Positions 1 to 6,102 of a stretch of 7,420 nt of DNA are shown here, in pieces. Numbering within the stretch: position 1 is the stretch's first letter; each line of letters opens with the position of its first letter. The notes below the pieces were generated by a model that did no database searches, was not told where the DNA came from, and worked only from the letters and a program-made list of their open reading frames with translations. Source of the stretch: DATKMK01 sp035541895. Lineage in GTDB: Bacteria; Desulfobacterota; Binatia; HRBIN30; JACQVA1. Position numbers and translations under genes: made by a program. The DNA is taken from NCBI GenBank assembly GCA_035541895.1, contig DATKMK010000047.1, positions 1-7,420 on the forward strand, in the 5' to 3' direction.

Positions 1-1
1 G

Positions 2-484
2 ATGCTCGGTATGCGCTATCCCGACAAGGTCAATCGGTTGGTCGCGATGGCGCCAAACCTCAATCCGAGCGAAGACGCGCTGTATCCGGAAACCATAGCG
101 CTGATGCGCGATACGCTGGATTCGATCTCGCCCGAAGAACGGGAAACACCGGAGGGCCGGCGCGAATTCAAGGCGACCGAAATGATGCTGGTCGAGCCGA
201 ACATCGATGCGTCGGAGCTCGAGACCATCGAAGCGCCTACGCTAATCATGGTCGGCGACCACGATGTCATCCGGCCCGAGCACGCGGTCGAAATTTACGA
301 GCATCTGCCCAATGGCGCTTTGAAAATCCTGCGCAACGCGGGACACACCGCGCCGCAGGACGATCCCGCTCGGTTCAATCGAACGGTGGAGCGCTTCTTC
401 CGTAAACCGTTCGATTCGGAGACGGCCGATATCGACGTCAGCAACCCCAGGCTGAGGGTGCAGAATGCCGGCTTGTACTACTGA
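2..484 (+). CDS. alpha/beta hydrolase, C-terminal part (5' truncated by window edge)
   Basis: This is the last 160 residues of an alpha/beta-hydrolase-fold enzyme; the window begins inside the gene. Visible are the end of the helix after the nucleophile elbow (RYPDKVNRLVAMAPN, residues 5-19), a helical cap region (about 20-75), then APTLIMVGDHDVI (79-90) holding the acidic triad residue, probably Asp88. NAGHTAPQ (112-119) follows with the catalytic His115. The nucleophile Ser and its GxSxG motif must lie upstream, so the ATG at position 2 is an internal Met rather than a start. After the fold ends near residue 135 there is a polar tail of about 25 residues ending in GLYY, longer than in most relatives. 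Substrate cannot be deduced; esterase, ring-cleavage C-C hydrolase or lactonase are all possible. The family call is firm and the function open. No gene follows closely, so it is the last gene of its unit. Confidence 0.85.
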   Translation: MLGMRYPDKVNRLVAMAPNLNPSEDALYPETIALMRDTLDSISPEERETPEGRREFKATEMMLVEPNIDASELETIEAPTLIMVGDHDVIRPEHAVEIYEHLPNGALKILRNAGHTAPQDDPARFNRTVERFFRKPFDSETADIDVSNPRLRVQNAGLYY

Positions 485-559
485 TCGGACCCGCGCCCCA
501 ATAGTGTTGTTGGGATACGCTGGCCCAGCAGCACGAGTCCAAATGGCTCCGCGCCAGCG

Positions 560-602
560 AATCGAATGATCCGAGTCGGGTTGGTCGTCGATCCATTCGA
601 TT
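560..602. repeat. 9-bp inverted repeat with 25-base spacer
   Basis: AATCGAATG (560-568) is matched exactly by its reverse complement CATTCGATT (594-602). Pairing can continue inward with ATC/GAT (569-571 with 590-592) across a one-base bulge at 593. It lies about 80 bases after the hydrolase stop. The loop is long and no strong T run follows, so it is not a typical intrinsic terminator. It could be a weak transcript-end hairpin or a protein-binding site. The pairing is seen directly; function is unknown. Confidence 0.45.
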
Positions 603-794
603 TCCCTTGATCGCGCGCTTGCTCGCTTGCAGGGTGAATCGCCCTCGAGCCCTAATCGAGCGGTCGCGAAGAAGACACCGAGCGGCTTCCGCCCGACGAA
701 CGGGAAGTCCAACGGCTAGGCGTAGTCGTGTGTCGCGGCGGAGGTTGGCGCATTCTCGTGTGGTTTATGGTTCCGTGGCGTTTTCGAACTCCGC

Positions 795-800
795 GAGGAT
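795..800 (+). promoter_or_regulatory. Shine-Dalgarno supporting the GTG start of the phosphotransferase
   Basis: GAGGAT lies 7 bases before the GTG at 808. An in-frame TAG at 802-804 rules out any earlier start, so this site and the stop together fix the GTG as the first possible initiation codon. Confidence 0.6.
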
Positions 801-807
801 GTAGTCG

Positions 808-1557
808 GTGGGATGGGAGGCGCTGGAGCAGTGGGGTGGCGACGTGACTCGCATCGAGCCGCTCACCGGCGGAGTCGCCAACGACGTGTGGAGCGTACGC
901 GTCAACGGGCGTCTCGCGGTGGGCCGTCTCGGCACCCGGAGCGATGCCGACCTGGCGTGGGAGACTGAGCTCCTCCAGCACCTCGATCGCAAAGGTCTGA
1001 CCGTGCCGGTGCCGATTCCAACCCTAGGCGGGCGGCTGTTCGCCGACGGTCTGGTGGTGATGACCTACATAGAGGGCGGGCCGCCCGAGACCGAAGGCGA
1101 CTGGCGGCGCGTGGCCGATGTGCTTCGGCGGCTACATCGTTCGACGCGCGGCTGGCCGCAGCGCCCCGGCTGGCGTGCGTCGACGGAGCTTCTCCATGCA
1201 AGGACGGGCACGCGTATCGACCTCGATGCGATGCCAAGCGAGGGCGTTGCCCGATGTCGAGCCGCTTGGGCGCGGCTCGTTGGACGGCCGACCTGTGTCG
1301 TTCACGGGAATCCTGAGAGTCCCGCTAACGTTCGAGTCACAGCGGATCGGGTCGCGTTGATCGACTGGGACGAGTCGCACGTCGACGTTCCCGATCTAGA
1401 CCTGGGCGGGTTGCCCCGCAACGCGGCCGGTCTCGACGAGCACGCCCACGACATCGCTGCGCAGGCCTGGTCCGCGTGGGCAGCTGCCGTGTGTTGGGAC
1501 CCGAGCGGGATCGACGACTTCGCAATGAAGCGTCTCGCCGAAGTTCGAGCGGTCTGA
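808..1557 (+). CDS. aminoglycoside phosphotransferase-like (APH family) protein with HGN instead of HGD
   Basis: A 249-residue protein with the kinase-like fold of the APH/choline-kinase family (PF01636), which transfers phosphate from ATP to small-molecule hydroxyls. The order of motifs is TGGVANDVW (20-28, nucleotide loop), LAVGR (36-40, where the ATP-binding strand often carries Lys), WETELLQHL (51-59, helix C), MTYIEG (85-90, hinge), VVHGNPESPANV (164-175, catalytic loop) and ALIDWDES (183-190, metal-binding Asp186). In most relatives the catalytic loop reads HGD; here residue 168 is Asn. Other family landmarks, including Asn174 and Asp186, are kept, and the frame is intact with normal codon bias, so it is not an obvious pseudogene. 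It may be a weak or altered kinase, or a pseudokinase. The start is GTG. Drug resistance should not be assumed, since most members of this broad family act on other metabolites. It stands alone, with no operon partner. Confidence 0.8.
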   Translation: MGWEALEQWGGDVTRIEPLTGGVANDVWSVRVNGRLAVGRLGTRSDADLAWETELLQHLDRKGLTVPVPIPTLGGRLFADGLVVMTYIEGGPPETEGDWRRVADVLRRLHRSTRGWPQRPGWRASTELLHARTGTRIDLDAMPSEGVARCRAAWARLVGRPTCVVHGNPESPANVRVTADRVALIDWDESHVDVPDLDLGGLPRNAAGLDEHAHDIAAQAWSAWAAAVCWDPSGIDDFAMKRLAEVRAV

Positions 1558-1558
1558 G

Positions 1559-1735
1559 TCAGGACCCGGTCGCTCCGACGAGCGCTGCGTAGAGCGCTGG
1601 ATCGGTCGGCAAGCCACCCGACGCCGCCTTGCACGAACATGTGCGTCGGAGGTGGTGCGACGATTGCCACAGTTGATCGAAGGCGATCATCAGGGTGTAT
1701 CCGCGCATGATGTCGATGCACGCTTCGTCGCGTCT
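1559..1735 (-). pseudogene. frame-broken fragment resembling PLP-dependent diaminopropionate ammonia-lyase
   Basis: On the minus strand one frame reads DEACIDIMRGYTLMIAFDQLW (about 1729-1667). A second frame then reads APPPTHMFVQGGVGWLAD (about 1658-1605). In diaminopropionate ammonia-lyases (PF00291 fold), a GYT-type helix is followed closely by a PTHxFVQAGVGGLA glycine-rich segment that binds the PLP phosphate, so the two pieces fit consecutively if one frameshift is allowed near 1660-1668. Past the glycine-rich segment the first frame offers DPALYAALVGATGS and a stop at 1559-1561; its relation to the family is unclear. Roughly the first half and last third of a normal enzyme of about 370-400 residues are missing. 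The fragment lies convergent to the phosphotransferase, directly after its stop codon. The family assignment comes from motif memory, not from a search. Confidence 0.42.
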
Positions 1736-1868
1736 ACTGCAGGGCCGGGTACAAGATCAGCTTGGCCGTCGCCATTTCCGAGGGCGCGCGCGCGTTTTCG
1801 TCGACGCCGAAAATGATCGAGTCGTATAAGCTTCCGTGCCACTGAAATAGGCAGACTGGTTTCTTCAT
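1734..1868 (-). CDS. doubtful 44-codon open reading frame or remnant
   Basis: From the ATG at 1868 the minus strand encodes 44 residues. The first third has mixed codon use, while the rest (IIFGVDENARAPSEM onward) has GC-rich third positions like a real gene. The frame stays open upstream, antisense to the next gene. No strong ribosome binding site precedes the ATG, and it starts only 15 bases from the divergent GTG at 1884. It may be the tail of a lost gene rather than a small protein. I do not recognise the family. Together with the lyase fragment it accounts for most of the 326 bases between the phosphotransferase and the SpoIIAA-like gene. Confidence 0.2.
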   Translation of the reverse strand: MKKPVCLFQWHGSLYDSIIFGVDENARAPSEMATAKLILYPALQ

Positions 1869-1883
1869 CGTAGCGGGAGGCCA

Positions 1884-2318
1884 GTGCCGTCGGAGGAGTT
1901 GACGTTGGGGGCCTTCCAATCCCGATTTGACGAGACGACCAAGGTGCTGACGCACGTAGCGATCGCTCCTGTTAATGCCGGCGAAATTGTGCGATGTGCT
2001 GTTGACTGGTTCCATCACCTTAAGGGGCGCGAATATCACGCGCTGTGGGATTTGCGCAAGCAACCGTTGCGCGTCGAGATCGGTGAGGTAGTTTCCGGAC
2101 TGAAACAGCACCTCGCGTGGCTGAACGAACATCGTCGTGGCCAACGACACGCTTATGTCGTCGACTCGAGAGTCGCGATGTATCTTGCGCGACCACTCAA
2201 GGCACGTATCAGACTCGAGTGGGACGTTTTCGACGATGAGGATCTCGCACGCGAGTGGCTGCGCACGGGGGATCCAATACATCGCCGACCGGCGGACCCC
2301 CTGGCGCCTCCGGCTTGA
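1884..2318 (+). CDS. SpoIIAA/STAS-like small protein
   Basis: A 144-residue protein that looks like the SpoIIAA-like group (PF11964, STAS fold): a first strand (FQSRFDETTKVLTHVAIAPV, 11-30), a helix, the strand YHALWDLRK (51-59), a helix, HAYVVDSRVAMYLAR (89-103), and the closing IRLEWDVFDDEDLAREWL (109-126). The closing VFDD-type strand followed by a helix ending in WL is typical of the group. No transmembrane segment or signal is seen, so it is probably cytosolic. Relatives are mostly uncharacterised; lipid or small-ligand binding has been suggested for the wider family. The last 15 residues are a Pro-rich tail. Third codon positions are less GC-rich than in neighbouring genes, hinting at a separate origin. 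The start may be GTG 1884 (GGGAGG only 3 bases upstream) or TTG 1905 with better spacing. No operon partner is clear. Confidence 0.6.
   Translation: MPSEELTLGAFQSRFDETTKVLTHVAIAPVNAGEIVRCAVDWFHHLKGREYHALWDLRKQPLRVEIGEVVSGLKQHLAWLNEHRRGQRHAYVVDSRVAMYLARPLKARIRLEWDVFDDEDLAREWLRTGDPIHRRPADPLAPPA
1892..1898 (+). promoter_or_regulatory. strong Shine-Dalgarno that may move the start to TTG 1905
   Basis: GGAGGAG lies 6 bases before the in-frame TTG at 1905, which is ideal spacing. The longer-reading GTG at 1884 has GGGAGG (1875-1880) only 3 bases away. The TTG start would drop seven residues and still leave the whole predicted domain. Confidence 0.35.
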
Positions 2319-2483
2319 TCCCGCGACAACGAACTTGGCGCGGCCGGCCTCGGTGTCTCCATCCAATCGCGCGATGATCTGCCGTGCTGCGCCGACTGCG
2401 TCGTTCGCTGAACGGTTTCTTGACATCGGGCGCGGACGATGGCGGCAGCGCTCGCCAACGGAATCTTTGAGGCTACATGCGCG

Positions 2484-2499
2484 GCGCGTTCGAACGCGC
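2484..2499. promoter_or_regulatory. perfect 16-bp palindrome upstream of the OmpA-family gene (candidate operator)
   Basis: GCGCGTTCGAACGCGC is fully self-complementary around the central TTCGAA. It ends 40 bases before the ATG at 2540, inside a 221-base gap otherwise without a convincing gene. That is a typical place for a dimeric repressor or activator to bind. No clean -35/-10 pair could be assigned around it. An RNA hairpin role is less likely, since the palindrome has no loop. The symmetry is seen directly; the regulatory role is inference. Confidence 0.4.
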
Positions 2500-2539
2500 G
2501 TCCGCTGTAGATCGCACCTGATCAACCGAAGAGGAATCT

Positions 2540-3781
2540 ATGCGTGGAACTCTGGCCGGTTTTTTCATCGTGTTCGAACTTGCGTTCGGTGCGCAGACGC
2601 TGGGCGCCGCACCGTCGTTGCCCTCGTGGTTTCCGATGAAGGGCATCTTCTCGATCAACCCCGACCAGCTCACCGAAGAGGATTTTGCCAGCGCGACCTT
2701 CAAGATCGCCAAGCCCAACAGCGAAGACGTCGAGGACGTCGAAGCGACGGGGCATCATTGGTCCACATCGGTCTATCCGGAAGGCTCTGCCGACACATGG
2801 ACCTGGGACGGCGAAAAGGCATGGAATTCGCTGAGCCGGCAATTGGAGAAGCAGGGATTCAAGACCGTCTATCTGAGAAACGAGGCTGGCAGTGTGGATG
2901 CCACGATGCGCCGGGACGAGGGCGGGGTCACGAGCTACGTTGCGTTGACGCTGACCAAGGACGATGCGTACAGCAACAGCCTTGAAATCGTGCAGACCGC
3001 GCCGCAGGCTCGCACGCTGACGCTCGTGCCGCCCGCCGCGCAGCCGGAGAAATTCTCCGACGTGCAGGACTTCCCCTACGTAACGCCCGTTGCCGGCGCA
3101 AAGCTCTTGAACACGACGACCGATCCCAACCCGATGGACGTCACCACGTCCGCGGACAAAGAAATGCGCCTCGTCGGCAACGCGACGGTCTCGAAGCTGT
3201 ATGAAGGTCCGGCGAAACTCTCGGTGCTCGATTTCGTCACGACCTATGAGAAGGCATTCGCTGCTGCGGGCTGGACCGTCGTCGACAAGAACGCCAACGC
3301 CGGCGGCGGTTCCATCGTCGCGCATTACGCGAAAGGTGGCCGCGACATCTGGGCGAAGCTCTGGCTCGAAGGTGCGGATCGTTGGAATATTGCGGTCGCC
3401 GATGTGGGAAGCGGCCTGCTGGCGGCCGCCAAGACCTGCAAGATCGAACTCTATGGCGTGAATTTCGATTTCAACGAGGCGACCTTGCGCTCAGAGTCTG
3501 ATTCCGTACTCCAGCAGGTTCTTTCGTTGCTGCACGCGGATCCGACGCTGAAGTTCGAGATCGGCGGCCACACCGACGACGTGGGCAAGGCCGCCTACAA
3601 TCAAGATCTATCGCAGCGGCGCGCCGACGCCGTAAAGGCTTGGTTCGTAGCACACGGCATCACGGCCGATCGCCTGACGACCAAGGGCTATGGCGATACG
3701 GTGCCGCTGGTTCCCAACACCTCGGATGTCAACCGCGCCAAAAACCGCCGCGTGGAGATGAAGAAGCCGGGCTGCCAATGA
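2540..3781 (+). CDS. OmpA-family envelope protein with duplicated N-terminal domain
   Basis: A 413-residue secreted protein. Residues 1 to about 24 form a signal peptide (Arg2, hydrophobic AGFFIVFELAFGA, small residues near 18-24). The C-terminal domain (about 301-409) is OmpA-like (PF00691): VNFDFNEATL (307-316), GGHTDDVG (342-349), LSQRRADAV (357-365), GYGDTVPLVPN (383-393) and NRAKNRRVEM (398-407). Asp346 and Arg361 match the pair that binds the diaminopimelate of peptidoglycan, so it probably anchors to the cell wall in the periplasm. Residues about 70-152 and 212-289 resemble each other and may be a tandem duplication. There is no beta-barrel and no lipobox Cys. Cys300 and Cys412 bracket the C-terminal domain and could pair. 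The start follows GAGGAA (2531-2536). The partner of the N-terminal repeats is unknown. Confidence 0.85.
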   Translation: MRGTLAGFFIVFELAFGAQTLGAAPSLPSWFPMKGIFSINPDQLTEEDFASATFKIAKPNSEDVEDVEATGHHWSTSVYPEGSADTWTWDGEKAWNSLSRQLEKQGFKTVYLRNEAGSVDATMRRDEGGVTSYVALTLTKDDAYSNSLEIVQTAPQARTLTLVPPAAQPEKFSDVQDFPYVTPVAGAKLLNTTTDPNPMDVTTSADKEMRLVGNATVSKLYEGPAKLSVLDFVTTYEKAFAAAGWTVVDKNANAGGGSIVAHYAKGGRDIWAKLWLEGADRWNIAVADVGSGLLAAAKTCKIELYGVNFDFNEATLRSESDSVLQQVLSLLHADPTLKFEIGGHTDDVGKAAYNQDLSQRRADAVKAWFVAHGITADRLTTKGYGDTVPLVPNTSDVNRAKNRRVEMKKPGCQ

Positions 3782-4028
3782 CGAATGGCGCGCAGAGGCG
3801 GCTTCTCGGCGTCATCCAGTTCGTCGAGGTGTGCTTCGCCGCAGTGAGCGATGCCCGTGCGGCCTCTTCGCTGCCGAGCAGGCCCGCCAGGTAGGCCTTG
3901 GGGTCGGCGAGGCTCGGCTGCGCCGCGCCACGACGCCGCAGTAGGTCTGCGAACGCGGCGGCACGGTCGCCGATGACGACGCCGAACTCCGGCTTCGAGT
4001 CGCCGACCGCGAAGCGTACGAGTTTCAT
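3729..4028 (-). pseudogene. truncated N-terminus of a fumarylacetoacetate hydrolase (FAH) family protein
   Basis: The minus-strand frame from ATG 4028 starts MKLVRFAVGDSKPEFGVVIG and continues through DRAAAFADLL, the short N-terminal domain found before the catalytic FAH domain (PF01557). Family members usually have about 280-330 residues and hydrolyse or hydrate diketo-type acids late in aromatic or sugar-acid degradation. Here only about 63 residues look family-like. The frame then becomes atypical and stops at 3729, having run 53 bases antisense into the OmpA-family gene. Every catalytic and metal-binding residue is therefore missing. Another frame offers AHLDELDDAEKPPLRAI over 3787-3837, which may be the original continuation after an indel. 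The ATG overlaps the cyclase stop as ATGA (4025-4028), showing it was a translationally coupled downstream gene. Most likely a deletion removed the rest. Confidence 0.6.
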
Positions 4029-4843
4029 CGCGAGCCTCCCAACGACTCCACGAAGGCGACAACGCGTGCGGGCGCGGCGCTGCAGCGCGCCAGCTTGATC
4101 GGGAAGAATCCCACCATGAAGCCGCTCGTCGGCAGCGCGCCGAGATTGGTCAACTGCTGAACGATGAACGCTTCCTTCTCGACGATGGCTTTGTGTCCGT
4201 CCCACAGCACCGAGCTGTCCCCGGTCTCTCTGAACCTGCGTGCCATCACGCCGAACGGCAGATCCCAACCCACGGCGTCCGTGCCGAGAATCGTTGCGCC
4301 CTGACGGACGAGATGCAGCGTGCCGGCCCGGCTCATGCCCGGCTGCATGTAGAACTCGGGATCGCTCATCGAGAAGCGCTCCTGACCCGTTCGGATGAGC
4401 ACGGCATCTCCGGGGTTGATCGTTCGGCCGGTGGCGGCCACCGCACGATCCAGCATCTCGATGCTGATCGCCTCGCCGAGCTTCGCCCACGGGCGGATGT
4501 CGAGTACCAGGCCCGGGCGGTACAGCTCGTCGAGCGCGATGTCGGTGATCGTGCGTGCGGGCTGGCCGGCGACACGCGAGCCGCTGTGCAGCGGCGCATC
4601 GACGTGCGTGCCGCAGTGCGAGGACATGTCGGACAGGACTTCAGCCCCCCAGCCTTCACCGTCGAGCAGGTCGTCGTGGTGACAGCCCAGGTAGAGGCAG
4701 AACTCGTCGCGGCCGTTCTGCGCGGCAGGGTGGAAGTACTCGATCGCGGGTGCCACCACGCCGGCGGCACCGGCGAGAGGCGGCGGCAGCTTCGCGCGAT
4801 TATCGGGATCGAGCGTGACGGTCAGGTCGATGAGGCGGGTCAT
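4025..4843 (-). CDS. cyclase family metal-dependent hydrolase (PF04199)
   Basis: A 272-residue cytosolic enzyme of the family that includes bacterial kynurenine formamidase (KynB) and isatin hydrolase, which hydrolyse amide or lactam bonds using a divalent metal. It starts LIDLTVTLDP (4-13). The metal site HCGTHVDAP (76-84) supplies His76, His80 and Asp82. DAVLIRTGQ (146-154) and GTDAVGWDLP (187-196) are conserved core strands. His217 is the probable catalytic His, and the closing LTNLGALP (231-238) is typical. In KynB-type members a Glu about 12 residues after that His helps bind a second metal; here the place is Gln229. The ATG at 4843 is preceded by AGGAG (4851-4855 on this strand) with 7-base spacing, so longer upstream readings are not needed. 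It is coupled to the FAH fragment by ATGA and lies 200 bases after the AraC gene on the same strand. The substrate is unknown, probably an aromatic or heterocyclic amide or lactone. Confidence 0.85.
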   Translation of the reverse strand: MTRLIDLTVTLDPDNRAKLPPPLAGAAGVVAPAIEYFHPAAQNGRDEFCLYLGCHHDDLLDGEGWGAEVLSDMSSHCGTHVDAPLHSGSRVAGQPARTITDIALDELYRPGLVLDIRPWAKLGEAISIEMLDRAVAATGRTINPGDAVLIRTGQERFSMSDPEFYMQPGMSRAGTLHLVRQGATILGTDAVGWDLPFGVMARRFRETGDSSVLWDGHKAIVEKEAFIVQQLTNLGALPTSGFMVGFFPIKLARCSAAPARVVAFVESLGGSR

Positions 4844-5043
4844 GCCGAGGCTCCTGCGCAGGTTCGACGGGCGCGAGGCAGCGCAGAGTCCGGATGTGGC
4901 GCAACCACCTCGTTGCAGGGAGTGTTGCTGCGGGCGTGGGTGCACTCTATCGGATTTCCGCAAAGTCGCACCCGACGGCGCGACCGCGGTTGCGATCACC
5001 GAGGCGTTCGCCAACGGCTCGACGAAGGGGCTCTCGGTGCGGC

Positions 5044-6102
5044 CTACGTCCGGGGGCCCGGCGACTCGGGCTTGCGCCGCAACGTGTCGGACGGCGATTC
5101 CCCGAAGCAGCTCTTGTAGGCGCGTGAGAACTCGCCGAAATGCCAGAAGCCCCAGCGCAGGGCCTCGGCCGTCACGGTTGTCGAGCCGGGTGCGGCCATC
5201 TGCAACGCAGCGCGCACGCGGTGCAGGCGAAGCCGCGTCAGGTACGCGACCGGGCTCAGTTGCATGACTGCCTTGAAGGCGTATTCCAGCGTTCGTTCGC
5301 TGACGCCGGCGGCGCGACACAGATCGGTCACGTAGAGGCGCTCGGCCGTGTGCGCCAGAGCGTAGCGCTCGGCCGCGCGCACGATGCGGCTCTGCACGCG
5401 CTGTGAGCGGTCGCGGCGCTCGGGTTCGAGATGGCTGCTCGCGGCGAGCGTCGCGAGCAGCGCTTCGATCAGGTCGACCTTCGCGGCGAGGCGCCGTTCG
5501 TTGCCCGCGTCGAACAGCGTCGGGTGCCGCTCGACGATATCCACCAGGCGCTTTCCCCAACGAAACAGGCCGCCCGCGAGCCCCGCGCCGACGTGCAGCG
5601 GTTCCATTGCGTGAGGCACCCGAAAGTCCTCAGCGCGACCTCGCGCGCGCAGGTGCGCGTCGAGCTCGGCCGGCGGCACGAGAAACGTCACGCTCTCGTA
5701 GCCGGCGTTGGTCACGAAGCCGATCTCGGTGGCCGGGGCGACGGCGAGCATCGAGTCGGGGCCGACGGACACCCCGTCGACCGTTGCAGCAACACCCGGG
5801 CCGAACGTGACATAGCCGAGCAGTTCATCGTGCAGACACGGTCGCGAGCGCAGGCGCAGGTTCGTCGAGTAGTAGACGACGATGACATCCTCGAGGCGCA
5901 CGATGATCTGGCGCGCGCGCAGCGGTGTGTGGTCGAGCTGGACCACGTCCTGGTCGATCAGTTCGACGGCGGTGTTGGCAAGCGTGGGATCGCCGATCTC
6001 GACGATCTCTACAGCGGCCCCAGTCTTCGCATTGCGCGGCTTGGGCATCGCGCTTGCGGAATTCCGATAGACGCGCGCGCGGAGCTGTCGTGAAGTTCGC
6101 AT
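5044..6102 (-). CDS. AraC-family transcriptional regulator
   Basis: A 352-residue regulator. The C-terminal third holds the two helix-turn-helix motifs of the AraC family (PF12833): the first around LYVTDLCRAAGVSERTLEYA (256-275), the second around TAEALRWGFWHFGEFSRAYK (311-330), followed by the usual FGESPSDTLRR (333-343). LRLHRVRAAL (291-300) is the linker helix. The N-terminal 220 residues are a ligand-sensing region without a recognised domain. It lies between a divergent sulfatase gene (71 bases apart) and a downstream cyclase gene, so it probably controls one or both in response to a pathway compound. The start is uncertain: ATG 6102 gives the longest protein, ATG 6048 would remove an Arg-rich 18-residue lead, and neither has a strong ribosome binding site. 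There is no transmembrane segment. The family call is firm. Confidence 0.88.
   Translation of the reverse strand: MRTSRQLRARVYRNSASAMPKPRNAKTGAAVEIVEIGDPTLANTAVELIDQDVVQLDHTPLRARQIIVRLEDVIVVYYSTNLRLRSRPCLHDELLGYVTFGPGVAATVDGVSVGPDSMLAVAPATEIGFVTNAGYESVTFLVPPAELDAHLRARGRAEDFRVPHAMEPLHVGAGLAGGLFRWGKRLVDIVERHPTLFDAGNERRLAAKVDLIEALLATLAASSHLEPERRDRSQRVQSRIVRAAERYALAHTAERLYVTDLCRAAGVSERTLEYAFKAVMQLSPVAYLTRLRLHRVRAALQMAAPGSTTVTAEALRWGFWHFGEFSRAYKSCFGESPSDTLRRKPESPGPRT

Larger units (their letters stand above)
485..807. other. intergenic stretch of about 320 bases without a convincing gene
   Basis: All six frames were read. The short open frames here are Arg-rich or antisense and show no family resemblance or plausible start. 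The only structure seen is the inverted repeat at 560-602 and, at the right end, the ribosome binding site of the phosphotransferase. No clear sigma-70 promoter and no stem-plus-T-run terminator were found, although promoters for both flanking units may lie here. Confidence 0.5.

Noticed and set aside
498..520. Possible terminator CCCAA...TTGGG shortly after the hydrolase stop
   Set aside because: The stem is only 5 bp with an 8-base loop and no T run follows, so it cannot be supported as an intrinsic terminator.
1734..2525. Long minus-strand open frame of 263 codons opposite the SpoIIAA-like gene
   Set aside because: The plus-strand frame gives a coherent STAS-like pattern with ribosome binding sites. 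The minus-strand product shows no domain, and only its last 44 codons look even weakly coding.
2137..2985. Plus-strand open frame of 282 codons across the gap and the start of the OmpA-family gene
   Set aside because: It is Arg- and Cys-rich, overlaps two better-supported genes in another frame, and has no recognisable motif.
2522..3325. Minus-strand open frame of 267 codons opposite the OmpA-family gene
   Set aside because: It is a shadow of the strongly biased plus-strand codons; the plus strand carries a signal peptide and a complete OmpA-like domain.
4844..5043. Possible small gene or promoter in the gap between AraC and cyclase
   Set aside because: No frame has a credible start and protein-like composition. 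GATAGA on the minus strand resembles a -10 box but has no properly spaced -35.
4844..5560. Upstream extension of the cyclase frame to 5560
   Set aside because: It would run antisense-like through the AraC helix-turn-helix region in another frame, is Arg-rich, and the ATG at 4843 has a well-spaced AGGAG.
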